Source of the DNA: Obelidium mucronatum
Lineage: Eukaryota; Chytridiomycota; Chytridiomycetes; Chytridiales; Chytriomycetaceae
DNA: 64,000 bases
NCBI GenBank assembly: GCA_025765595.1
Contig: JAIVFH010000098.1
Location: 1-64,000 of the forward strand
Direction of reading: 5' to 3'
Below are positions 19,886-37,489 of this stretch, piece by piece. The stretch's first letter is position 1; each line of letters starts with the position of its first letter. Under the pieces are notes generated by a model, which saw nothing but the letters and a program-made list of their open reading frames with translations, was not told the DNA's origin and made no database searches. A program made the position numbers and the translations under genes.

Positions 19886-22436
19886 CTATGCCTGCTGCTC
19901 TGCACTTTTGGCAGCTTCTTGAGCAGCTTTGATCAGAGGAACAATGTGAGTAGGTGGGTCTGCCAGGGCCAAAAAGGGATGCTGCAAGAAAAATAAAAGA
20001 GAAACACAATAAACAAACATGCTTTTTTTGGGGGGGTTTTTTACCTTCAGTAGTTCCTTGCTTGTAGGTCTTTTCTCTGCATCCACTTCCAAAGCAGTGT
20101 TCAAAAACTCTTTGAACACTGGACTCAAACTATCTGGATTTTGAAGCTTTGGAGTTCCATTCGTTACAATCAAATACAATGCTCGCAGAGGATTTTCATG
20201 TAAATAGGGTGGCTCTCCATCAACCATTTCAATCGCCATAATACCCAGTGACCAGACATCAACTTTGGGACCGTACTCTTTACGAGTCACAACTGTTAAA
20301 CAAAGCCAGAGAGTCAGGCAATTTGTAACAAAACAAGGGAAGGGAAAGGGGCACGGTGAAAGCCTATATACCTTCGGGGGCCATCCAGTATGGTGTTCCC
20401 ACTAATTAAAAAAAAAACCTTGTCAACTAAGGAACAAAACAAAAATCAAGAATTCAAACCCATTGTTGTCCTCTTGGTTTCTTCTTCATTGAGCTGCGCA
20501 CAGAATCCAAAATCAGCTGAGCAAAAAAGGGTCAGTAATTACAAACCTAATGATTAATATAAAAAAGATACAAACTCAATTTCACTTGCCCAGCCACGCC
20601 CAGCAACAGGTTGTCACTCTTGATATCACGGTGAATAATTCCTTTCGAATGCAGATGAGCAAGTCCCTCCAGAGTCTAAACAACGACGCCATCAGTCATC
20701 CTTTTACACAACAAAATGACTGCAGGACAAACCTCTTTACAGACAAGGGCAATCTGACCTTCGGTCATATAATTGGTTGTTACAACACTCGTCAAGGTTC
20801 CTCCTTCCATATACTCCATTACGACCTGCCAACAAGATTATTTTTGTGCAAGATCTGAAAAAAATTATGACAGACATACCCATAAATCACCCTTGAACAT
20901 GAATCCATCAATATAATTCACGATATTTTTATGCCGTGACTCTCGCATAATCAAAATTTCGTTGATAATCAGTTCCTTCTTCGGTTGCTTTTCCAGATTC
21001 ATTTGTTTGATTGCCACTACACTCGCCGGCGTCGCAACAGGGTTGGCCGTGAACACCAGTCCAGAAGCACTATCGAAAAAAAAATCATTGCGTAAATTGG
21101 CTTTCTGATACAAATCGTATTTGAGGGATTTTTACCCTTGACCAATCTTGACAAGGTTCTTGTACAGTCGCGTAGGATCAGCAGGATTGCAAATCGCAAT
21201 AAGACGATCCATAAATTCAACACCTTCCGCCTTAGCTTTCGTGGGTCGTGCTTGAGGATTGCTGGAATCGCCAGATGCGCCAGACGCTGATGAAATATTG
21301 TCATTCGAGGCTTTCAAATTCGCAGGTTTGGGTGGAGGGGGTGGGTTTCTTGACGGTTTTGATGTTGAGTCAGGAGAGTCAGCTACAAAAAAAAGGGTAT
21401 GGTTAGTAACTTGGCAGACGAGTGGCAACATCTATTTATCGCTTTCTGATGGAAGACAGGTAGTTTTGCTTTTCCCTTGCGCCGCTCAATATCTTGAATA
21501 ACCAAGCCTTCAAAACTCAGAGAGTGAAGATCGCAACTCACGTTTCGCTGGACCAGCCGGTTTAATATCAGTCGAATACACGCTCATAGTATGAGCAGGT
21601 CTCGCAGGAACGGGGGGCTTCAACTTGGGATCGTTTGTATTGTATGTTGATGCAACATTGGGTCGGGGTAAAAGCACTGGGCTTGAAGAAGGGCCACCAG
21701 TTCCCACATTGAGAGGCTTGGAGCCAGAAGGCGAAGTTGCAGGTGAGGATCCAGTCGCAGACTCTTTGCCATCAATAACGGATGTGTGCGCAAACTTTTC
21801 CCACACGTTGTCGTTCAATTTGCCTGCAGTCTTATCATTGTAAAAGCCCATGATATCAATCATTGCTTGCGGGTTCGCTTCCTGATCTTGCTTTGATATT
21901 CCGGCATCCTGAAGAAGCTTCTGCCACTCTTTCGGAAGACCCTGTGTTTCGAGGGCGGCTGAGTTAGGGACAAAGCTTCTAGAACACCGAGAGTCCCATC
22001 GGGTATTGACGCGTTACCGTATACTCGCCCGTGTCTTGGTTGAAGCCAACGTGTGTTAAATGCACTGGATTGTATGGCGATGAAATGTCTGCCTTGTTGA
22101 TCTGGCCTGGCTCCTTGTTGAATATTTCTAGAGCCCACAGCCAGGGTTAGTTGCCATAGACACCAGCGCCAACAAACAAACAAACACGCCGCGCCGCGCC
22201 ACGCAGCGCCAGACAGCGCTCAGCAACGCACCTTTGATGTTTCCAAACAGCGCCTTGATCGCCGGCTTCTGCGGCGCCTCGCGCGTGGTGTACGACGTCA
22301 GCGCGGCCAGCGCCGACGAGTCCTGCGCCATCGCCGCGTACTGGTTGCTGCCGGCGGCGGCGGCGGCCGGCGGCGGCGGCGGGTCCGGGCGCGGCGGCAC
22401 GAACGGCTTTGCTTTCGTTGCGGGCGGTGCGCTCAT
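19886..22436 (-). CDS. p21-activated (PAK/Ste20-type) protein kinase
   Basis: Ser/Thr kinase expected to act below Cdc42/Rac in polarity and MAPK signalling. Exon 1 starts at 22436 ([23 protein letters not shown]) and is GC-rich. The next exon holds a CRIB/PBD domain, [21 protein letters not shown]...GLPKEWQ (about 22090-21900), followed by a Pro/Ser-rich linker. The kinase domain has [12 protein letters not shown] (near 21000), EYMEGGTL (near 20815), HRDIKSDN (near 20625), ADFGFCAQL (near 20500), GTPYWMAPE (near 20395), then [21 protein letters not shown] and a short tail to the stop at 19886. At least eight short introns. No PH domain is seen, which favours PAK1/Ste20 over Cla4. MED13, on the same strand, ends 42 bp upstream. 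Confidence 0.9.
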
Positions 22437-22478
22437 TGATTTCGCTCAGAGAAGAATTTAATAAAGTGCAGGTGTTTA

Positions 22479-25400
22479 TTAACGCGTTATCCGCTGTTCG
22501 GCCGCAATCCGCGCCATGTCGCTCATCCACGCCGCCGCCCGGTTGGCCCCCCGCGCCGCGCTGGGCCCGCTGTGCACGTGCCGCAGCATGTCGTATTCCC
22601 GCATCACATCCCGCAACACGGCTGTGTGGAAAACCTGCGGCGCTGGCGCGTACGACGCGATACTGCCACTGCCAGCCCCGCCACTTCCATTCATCATATT
22701 ATACGGCGTCGAAGGTTGTGGTGTGGAAGGCCATGTTTGTGATGTCTGAGACTGACTCTGCGATTGCGACTGCTGTGCAGCGGGAAGGTTCGGGGATGAT
22801 GATGATTTCACGTTTGCGGGTATTAGAACAGGTGTGTTCGAGTTTGATGCCAAGTTAAACGATGACGGGGTTGAAGAAGATGATGACGTTGGAGATGAGT
22901 ATGTCTGCGCCTCAATATTTCCTGTCGACTTTGACGACCCCTGTATTGGTACCCATCCTGGATAACACGTTGCCAAAGGCTGGGACAAATTACTGTGTAG
23001 AATCAATGATACTTCAAGAACCGAGACAGACATTGACCCGTCCGGCGGAAAAAGAGGCAACTGGTTGACTACTGCGTTGGTGGTATTTTGAGGATGCGAA
23101 GGCTTCCCGGGTAATGGAACAGCTTGTCGTCGTGGAACGCTGAGAAGATACCCCCCAGCCAATGGTAATAGACTTTCGCCTCCCGCCTCATCCGGATTAA
23201 CGGACACTAGCGGTTTGAAATCGTCATAATCATCCGACCCCAGAGAAGACTTTGTCAAGGAGAGCTGAACCGCCGTCCCGATCGGTAACCGATGGTTTTT
23301 AGATATGTACAGATATGTAGCACTGCCATCATCCAACAGCCGCTCCTCATTCAACAAATCGGCTTGACTACTTCCATCACTTTCAGCCAGCTTTGGTGTA
23401 GAGCCAGACGCACTAGCAACATCTCGGTTGCCAATCGGTTTCCGATCACCTGTCATATCGTCGCCAACAAGAAAGTACTGAGAGGAGCCACCTCCCATCT
23501 GACCAATCACCGCCCCAGGGTCAACAGTAGACAAAGGAGGATTGAAGTTGAAAGTAACAAAGCTAATTGATGCTATGGACGGGTGTTGATGCTCTGGATT
23601 TTCGCTTGTCGCCAAGTAATCCAAAAACTGTTCAAATCCTAAATATTTTTTTTTAGAAAAAAAAGGGGGGGACGGTTAAACATTTTAAAAAACAACAAAC
23701 AATGCCGGGACACAAGATACCTTGCAATTCCGCAAGCGGAACTCCACCGCCATCCATAACAACGCCAACAACAAACCTCCAGGATATAAACCCCTTCGTC
23801 GCAGCAGCACCACCACCACCGCCGCCCCCGCACCTCTTCAATCCCAGAAGCAAAAGACTCCGCTCCCACACTTCTGCCAACACTTTCAGAAACCACTGGC
23901 CGTCTCCAACAGGAACAGTCAACCCACAAGAATCAATCAACTCGCCAATAGAATCACTCCAGCAGACACCGACTCTCTTGCCACACTTTGAAACTTTATA
24001 TACAATATGCATGATCCTGTCTGGATCGGATAAACATGTGATTTGTGGACTTCCGTCGCCCAACGGCCGATTGAGTAGTAACCCCGACGCTGCACCCCCA
24101 CCCCCACCGCTCCGCTGAAAATGCTTTGCAAGAATGTAAGGATGCTGCGAAAAGCCATAGCAATGATTCGATAGCGCCAATGATATGTTTTCAGTCATTG
24201 AAGAAGATATGGGCAGTTGTTTGGATGGTACTTGTTTGGGATATATACTCTTTGATGCTGCTGCTGCCGCTGCTGTCGAGGCTTCTGCTACAGAAGAAGT
24301 TGCCGTGTTCTTGCAGCGCGAAAAAAGCCCAAAAGCAAACTCCTTGACTTCAAGTAGACCCACAGTATCAGTTAGCCGAGGCAGGGCAAAGCTGATGGGA
24401 ATCACAACAGGGACAATGCTTTGTAGAACAAGAGGCAGAGGTACTTCAGAAAATCGAGAAATTGTCATGAGAAGGTGAGATGCTAGAACGTGGAGTTCAG
24501 AATTTGAATCTTTCTGATGGGGAAATGGATTAAGGAGGAAAATAGCAATGTTCGTTGTGCTGGATTTAAATGTCGATATTCGATTTAAAAGGATTTTCGA
24601 AATGTCGGTAGCTGATAAATAAAAACAGAATTTTAGCATGAGCATAATGGAATTTCGATGGAGAAATTTGCCTACCCAAATGATCTATCGCATCAGAGTA
24701 TGAGCTTATACGGACGCTATCGGCCGAATCTCCTTGAGATGCCCCTGTCAGACAAATTCAAAAAAAAAAAAAAAAGAAATTAGGCAAAAAAAAAACACTC
24801 AAAAACATACGTGTTACTCGAACTGGACAAAATCCTTCTTCGTCTGCATTTCGATACTCCGAAAGCGGCAAAAGACTACCAAAGTTGCAGAAGTCCCATA
24901 TACTAGAAAGTTCCGCACACCAACGTTTCAGGCTGTGAAAGAAACCCTTGTTTCCATGGGGACAAACAACGACATACTCCACATCCTTTGTTCCACAAAC
25001 AGGTGCCAGAGATAATTTCTCCCAAAAGCGAAGAGAGCTTGGATTGATGGAAATAGGAATGTTATTGTGTTGGACTATGAGGTTTGGCATCCTGACTAGT
25101 TCCATTATTGGATCTGGACGCTTCTTCTTTTTGAGTTGAAATTTCCCGTACTTTGAGGTACCACGCTCGAGTTCTGTTCACGCAAGTATCTTAATAAAAC
25201 ACACCACAAAAGAAAATTAAAAAATTACCACTGAAATCAAACAGCTGCTCAATTGTTAAAGGCCCCCGCATGCTTGTTTGATCCGCTACACTCGAGTTCC
25301 CCCCAGATGATACCGCTGACGAATGAGGATTGGAACATGAACCCCCAAACATATTCGAAAGAGTAGATCCAAGAAAGTTGAACAGGCGATTCTCAAGAGC

Positions 25401-28325
25401 AGGTCTTAAAGGCAAATCAGAATCTTGAGGTGAAGTCACAAAGTGTTCCCACGAATCCATCCATATCGATCCACGCCCCACAGTCATGCTATCCACCATG
25501 ATTTGTAGCGCCAAAACCGCTTCAGCTTCGTTCTTGGGGACAATCTTCATTGCCCGTACTTCTTCTGCTTTTGGTTCCTGTTTTGGGACTCTGGTGGCTG
25601 ATCTCCCAACTGGGTGCTCCACTTCACCGTCTTCCAAAACTTCTTCCTCTTCTTCTTCCCCTTCTTCTGTCATGGCGGTGCCAGATTGCGCAGACCCATT
25701 TTTGTTGGGATGTTTCGAATGCAATTTAATCGCGTCTGAGCTGCACTGACTGCCACAATCACTGCCGCTACTGCTCTCACTACCGTCAGAAGACTCATCA
25801 GAATCAGAATCATCCATTCGCATATGCTTTCTCGCACCACTGCTACTGGAAGACGCTGCGGCTGCTCGTTTCCTGCCTTTCTGATACACATACTTCCCCC
25901 CAGCGCCATACTTTGGTTCACGATGATGCCGTGTTGCTGTTGCGGTGGTGGTGGTGGCGGTGGTGGTGGTAGTTGAAGGCCGGTCCCAGACAAGACTGAA
26001 ATCCAAATCAAGACTCCTCCAACAATCCGGCAAGAGATCTTCTTTCTCTATTCGTGAATTTGATTCATCGCTGGGTATCAATATAGATTGGACATTAAAT
26101 GGTGCCCCGTGTTGATGGAGTTCATGAGAGGGTTGTGGTAATGTAGATGAAGAAAGAGATGCATTCAAAGGGCTCGCATCTGAATGTTCCATTGCGGTCT
26201 GTATTGTGGGTTCCAACTCGTCCGACACAGCAAAAACCCCGGGAGTGGTAGGGTCAGGGGTTGGTTGCACTGCTATAGCCGCTGACGTTATTGACGTATT
26301 TCCATAGTTGGGGGTAAAGGGTATAGGGCTTAATATGGTGGTCAATCCCGGTGTAACAGCCGCTGGAGAACAAGCTGGCAATGATACCGCAGGAGATGCT
26401 TCATTCAGTGCTGAGCCAACACCCGAAACCACAGTTCCGCCAACTGCAGTAGTAGTTGAAGTTGATGATACTGCAGGGGCAGCAGTTGCTGGCTTTGCCT
26501 GAAAAAATCCCCAATCGTCATCCCCCACGTCATCAAGCTCTAATCCAGAAAAATCCGCAGACCCATTCCTTCCATTTCCCATATGAACAGTCAGATCAAG
26601 ATCAGTTCCTGCGCGTATAGGAGACGATGTTGACTGAGACTGCGCTGGGGCGCCAATCGTGGGTATTATGGTGGAAACACTGCAAGAAAGATAAGTTGAA
26701 CAACACCAAGATCTTCCCAAGAGCTTACATGGGTTTCGAAACGACAGTTTGAGCAGCTTGAGCCACTGGGAGCTTTTGTAAAACCGGTTTGGCCTCCAAC
26801 AACTCGGCACTCTTAATTGTGGTATCTACGGATGAGCCATCACCCAGACTCAAATCAAATATCCGATAATATGGGTCTGTATATCGCCAAAAGTCTATTG
26901 AATCATTCGATCCACTTTGCTGCAATTTCGTGTTCTCAAACATTGTCAGGACTTCGTGTTTCCACTGCCAATTAAGAGAATTACTCAAATACGCTTTCAA
27001 ATCACAATGAGAGTCAGATTTATCGTTGCTGCCAATGTTATCGAATGGCACCAAAACAAGACCCGTTGGAAACGAAAGGGTACATCCATCTTCAAGTTCG
27101 ACAGACACATAATCGGGGAGAGAATTCGACGTTGGGGAAGATAATAATTCGGGAGATATTCCAAATATTGAGGACCATAGAGTTGGTTGGGGGTGTAAAT
27201 AATCGATTTGACTTGGAGATGGGCCAGCAATCATTGCAGTCAGTCCAAATGGGGCCAGCACCACTACCGTAGATTAAGTAAGAGCCAGTTAGACGGAAGA
27301 AAAAAAGAAAGCAACCTCGGAACGGGTATTTTTGGGCATCCGAAATGTCGCGTCCGTCTAGTTGGCGATATCCGTTGCGATGTATTCGAAACTGAAATAG
27401 CAGTGATGAGCCCACAAATGATATCCGTGGGACAATAGACACCAGGGTTGTGCTGGTTTTATGTGTCAGGAAAAGTGGTAGTTAAGGTTCACGCAGTCGT
27501 CATACCTTGAAATGGATGAATTTGAATTCAAATATCCGGCGGAATCCCTCCCAAAAAACCGAGATGTCAACAGAAACTGATTCTTTAGCCGAATAGCCCC
27601 AAGCTTTGCCATGAGACTAAAAAACACGTTGCTGACGTTAGCTTCCTGACGGGCATCGTAATTCCCAGCCATACCGCTCAAAGTTGCACATTATGGCGTC
27701 AATAAATATAGTATATTCGAGATCCCCTTGTTGAGAAGGAGTTGCGTAGTTCTCGACGTGGAATGAGCCCTCTGCGGCCAGATGCAGGTTGAATTTGCGA
27801 TACAGCAGGTCTTCACAGTCCGCATCGGCGACATCAAAAAGCCACAGTTCCGACTGCGCCGCGGACAGTTTCTTCCAGACGGACACGCGGCCCGGAAGGT
27901 CCCTGAGCGCGACGTGGGCCAGCCAGCACGGGTCGGCCAGCCGCAGACACGCGCGCGGCGGCCGCCAGCCCTCGGCCGCCGGCTTCCACGCGCACAGCTG
28001 CGTCGGGTCGGCGGCGGCGGCGGCGGCGGGCGATGCGGGCGATGCGGGCGATGCGGCGCGCAGGCGGCGCCACTTGATGCGCGCGACGGCGGCGCCCTGG
28101 CCGCGGCAGAGACAGAAGGCAGAAGGCCCAGTCAGCACCCACCCCCCCGAACACGCCAGCAAAAACTAAAGCCCTTACAGCGACGAGAAACGAGCCCGTC
28201 AGTCCAGACCCCGCGTTGAACGATGCGCTGGAATTCGCAGAGACCGCGCCCCCTTCGTTTATCGGAATGCCGCTGCTCAGTGAATTGTTGTTGCTGCTGC
28301 TGGTGGCGGTTTCCCTTGCTGCCAT
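22479..28325 (-). CDS. MED13: Mediator subunit 13 (CDK8 module)
   Basis: Large nuclear protein that links the CDK8-cyclin C kinase module to core Mediator. From the start at 28325 (MAARETATSSSNN): N-terminal domain segments around 27470-28100 (ARIKWRRL, SELWLFDV, GDLEYTIFIDAIMCNFERYGWEL, VFFSLMAKLGAIRLKNQFLL); a middle region (25190-27260) with the acidic DDVGDDDWGFFQAKP typical of MED13, long Thr/Ser/Glu runs and a basic patch; and the C-terminal domain (23650-24645) with LVLQSIVPVVIP, GLLEVKEFAFGLFSRC, VGVCWSDSIGELID and a Gly-rich insert. The last exon (22479-23624) ends at TAA 22479. About ten introns. Family call rests on overall order and C-terminal motifs. The low-complexity inserts look lineage-specific. 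Confidence 0.75.
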
Positions 28326-28491
28326 TGGTTGAAAACAAAAAATATCAAAATTCAACGAACAAACAGATTAAAGCCAGATGCATTTAGGGATTGATGGATG
28401 AACTTTGGTACCTTCGAAATAAATAGTTTTGATCCGGGGAACACGATCCTGCATAGATGTATGCGATGATCGATCCAAGATTCTGTATTGA

Positions 28492-31400
28492 TTGGTCTAC
28501 CCTCTACCTGGACCACCCTTCGAGCTTTCTCATTGCATTTGCCAGTTTCGCCAGACTGCGGATATTCTCAAGCTATTCTCGTTGATGGGACATTTACGTT
28601 CTCAATGTGGTGACTCATCTTCGCTTTGCTTTTTTCCAAGAATGCTCGTCCGTCTACCAAAAGGAGCCATCTATGGACACCACTGGCGGAGCATGGATAA
28701 GGTCTTGCAACTATTTGCTATCAGATCTTATCATGTCTATGGCGTTGCTTGGAGAGCTAAGGAAGCGTCAGATGTCCTGAAGTACAGCAGAAACAGCGGA
28801 CAGCAACCTTCCAAGTCACTCAAAATACCCAACTGCCGGCATAAATCTACGTCAACTGCATTCGAATCTGCCAATCTTTCATCCGACCGTACGTCAGTCA
28901 ACGAAAGCCAACTGCCCAAGCACCATATCCTTGAACGCGAAATCGCCCACCTAGCAACTCAGCTACACACTGGAAAGGTCGCCAACAAAATCTTAATACT
29001 CACGCAAACCATTTTGTTGGAGCATTCACTCAAGTTTGTTGACCTGACCGCCGATACCCAACAAGCTGTGTTGATTTCCAATTCGATCCTGGGAAACCAC
29101 TTTGAAGTTGTTTGCTTGTATGAAGAACTGGAGAAAGTGTTGGAAGTAAGGATTTATGACCATGAATTTCGTTGTTCAACAACTCTTGTTCGTTTGTGCT
29201 GACAAATGTATGTTTTCCAGGACCCACTACAATTATGTCAAACCGCAGAATTCTATACCGCAATTATCAAATCGCATTTACAATCAAATCGGTTAAAAGC
29301 TGCTCAGAAACTACTTGGGCGAATACCAATTACAGCAACAACTCCCGACATGATATCTCGCGTAATATCCTCCTTCATCAAAGCATCTGACTATGCCTCT
29401 GGTATGAGAATTGCGCGTCGGTATGCAGATCGAGGAATTGTGCATACACAGCGAACATATGCGTATCTTTATGCTGGCTTAACGGTCATACGGCATGGGG
29501 AGAGCAAAGATTTTAAGGAAATGCAAAAATGGTTTCCAGCTTCATCAGAAGATTCTTTGGAACATCTTCAGTACCTTTGCGGGGCTATGGTGGATGTTGA
29601 AAATTTTGGTGAGGCCAAAAAAATAGCTGAGCAAATGGTGGAAATGTGGACGGAAATCAAAGAACGGACGATCGAAGACGATGATCGAATCATTGTTGCT
29701 TATAGTAGTCTCATGCGTGGAGTATTAAAACGTGCCAAATACAATTCAAGAGTTGGATCGGTGGAAGTCATTCTCCAGATTAATGAGTTGTTTGAGGAAC
29801 TGAAACAGCTAGGATTGCAGCCCAATCTTTATTGCTATACCTCTCTGATGAACGCGTACTACAAATACGGGGGATTGCAAAAAGTTGTGGGGTGTTTCAA
29901 CCAGATGTTGGATGCAAAGATTGTTCCAGATCAAGCGATTTATAATATCCTCATTCGAGCATACACCCTGGAAAATTTGACACAAAACGCAATGGATTTA
30001 TTTGATGAAATGGTTCTTGGGCGAGAGCTATATGCCAACTTTCGAGTTCTGACGTCTGTAATGGCGGCCGTCAGTTTGGTGGGGGATATGGAAACGTGTT
30101 CAAAAATCTTTGAGCAAATCGAAGCATGTGGAGTCAAACCCGATCACGCACTTTTTCATGTAAGTATCAAATGGTTTTTCCTCTCTTTTTTTTGGTTTAG
30201 GGATTATCATTTTATTGACTTGGGTTTTTTAAAAAAAGGTGATGATGAGTGGTTACGCTCAATTATCCGATATTGCCAATGTACTGACCTGGTATAACCA
30301 TCTACTAAGCGCAGGCTTGCGGCCAGATACAACAACCTATACCATAGTGATGTATGCTATATCGCGATGTGAGTTTCCTTTTGTAGTATTGATATATAAA
30401 AAAAGAATTTCAACTCAAACCACAACATAGCTTCGGATCCAGAAGCCTCTCGTCGGTGGTACGATCGAGTCTTTTCCAGTAACATTCTTCCCAACGTGTA
30501 TACGTACTCCCTGCTGATACACAATCGAGCCAAAAGCGGTGACCTTGCATCCGCAGTCCATATATACCGAGATCTAGTTCAAACCGGGATCCAACCTACA
30601 TCTGCGACATTCACAATGTTAATCAATGCCCATGTTGTGCAACATCGAGCCGGAAATACCAGCGCGGAGACGTTTCAGGAGGCTATTGAGCTTTGTCATG
30701 AAATGATACGGGACGCGGCTCGACCCGATGTTGCTGTATTCCACGTGATGATGAAAATGTTCACCAGTATGGGGAAAGTAGATCAAGCCGTGCAACTGTT
30801 TGAACGGTTGAAAGCCGGGGGGATTGGTGGGTTTGGAGAAATGGTGGAACCAGATGAAACAATGTATATGAGTGCAATGGTGGGTTATGCTGCGTTGGAG
30901 AATCTGGAGAAGTTGGAGGAGACTTTGAGGGAAATGCTGGTGCGGGGGCAAGTTTTGGGGATCAAAAAGTATCCGCCTGTGATGGTCATGCAGACTGTTT
31001 TGAATAAGCTTTCACAAATGCTCTGGAAGCGGAATTCTGCGCTGGAGGAGCGGGTTGTTGCCCTTTTTGAACGCTTGGTGACGGAATTTTTGGTTGATTC
31101 ACCGGATGGTACTCCAAGTATTGTCATGCCCACTCCGGACCTGTTTGAAAAACTTATTCGCGCCACCGCGCGGAATTCGAAATTGGGATTGTCAGTGATG
31201 TTGTATAGAGAAATGACTCGAAGGGCAATGGCGGACCAATTGGACCCTGTCACTCGTGGATTCTTATTTGACAAGCTCAAGACTGCGGCAAACTCTCCGA
31301 GATCAACATTGAACTCTTTGCTGGACGCGTTTGGCGCGAGTGTCGTGTCAGGGACGTCACTTGCAGATTCGACTTTCTTGAACCAAGCACTGGAGTTTCG

Positions 31401-31944
31401 GCGGCAAGGGAATCTCCTTACGTCGATAAATCAAGTGAATGACATCTTGATCCGATTAGAGGATGCGGTCAAATTTTGCTTGACGCCTCTGTCTCAAGAA
31501 AAGTGGACCCAACCCTCACCTCGCCCTACCCCTGGTTTACACATCGGCTCTCTTCAGCATACCTACGCAAAACCGAAAGAAAATTGGAAAATACCGAGCA
31601 CAACGGTGAATATTTTCCTCGAATGCTTCAACGGCACCTCGATTGATCCGTCGCCAGTTTGGAATCGATTGGTCAATCACTCTTGCCAACCAGAAATCAA
31701 CAAACTCGTCCTCATTACATATGTAGAGATTTTATCACGGCTTGGTCTGTGGAATGAAATTGTGGTCTTGCTCACAGTTCAAAGCCAAAAGTATGGCTGG
31801 ATGGAGAGATATCGTGGAGTTGAAGGAAAGAACAGTTTACTTGATGAAGCAACGACAGCGATGAGTCGTTATGGTACAATGGATGTGATTGCGTTGCATG
31901 AGCATACTATCAGGGCCTTCTGGGCCAGCAATACAAAAAAGTAA
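28492..31944 (+). CDS. Pentatricopeptide repeat (PPR) protein, probably mitochondrial
   Basis: Four exons: 28492-29145, 29221-30159, 30239-30368 and 30431-31944, all with GT-AG introns joining in frame. Roughly 1,070 residues. PPR-type 35-residue units are clear in the middle: PNLYCYTSLMNAYYKYGGL, PDQAIYNILIRAYTLENL, PDHALFHVMMSGYAQLSD, PDTTTYTIVMYAIS, PNVYTYSLLIHNRAKSGD, PTSATFTMLINAHVV, PDVAVFHVMMKMF. Such proteins bind organellar RNA for processing or translation. The basic N-terminus fits a mitochondrial presequence, though the first ATG (28492) could be replaced by 28588. It diverges from MED13 with 166 bp between start codons. Confidence 0.88.
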
Positions 31945-31985
31945 AGGGTTCCCTTTTTTTTCTTTTTGACTTTGAAAAAGTAAAC

Positions 31986-37456
<5,471 letters not shown>

Positions 37457-37489
37457 AGTCTTTTCATGCCATACCTACAAAAATCAGCT

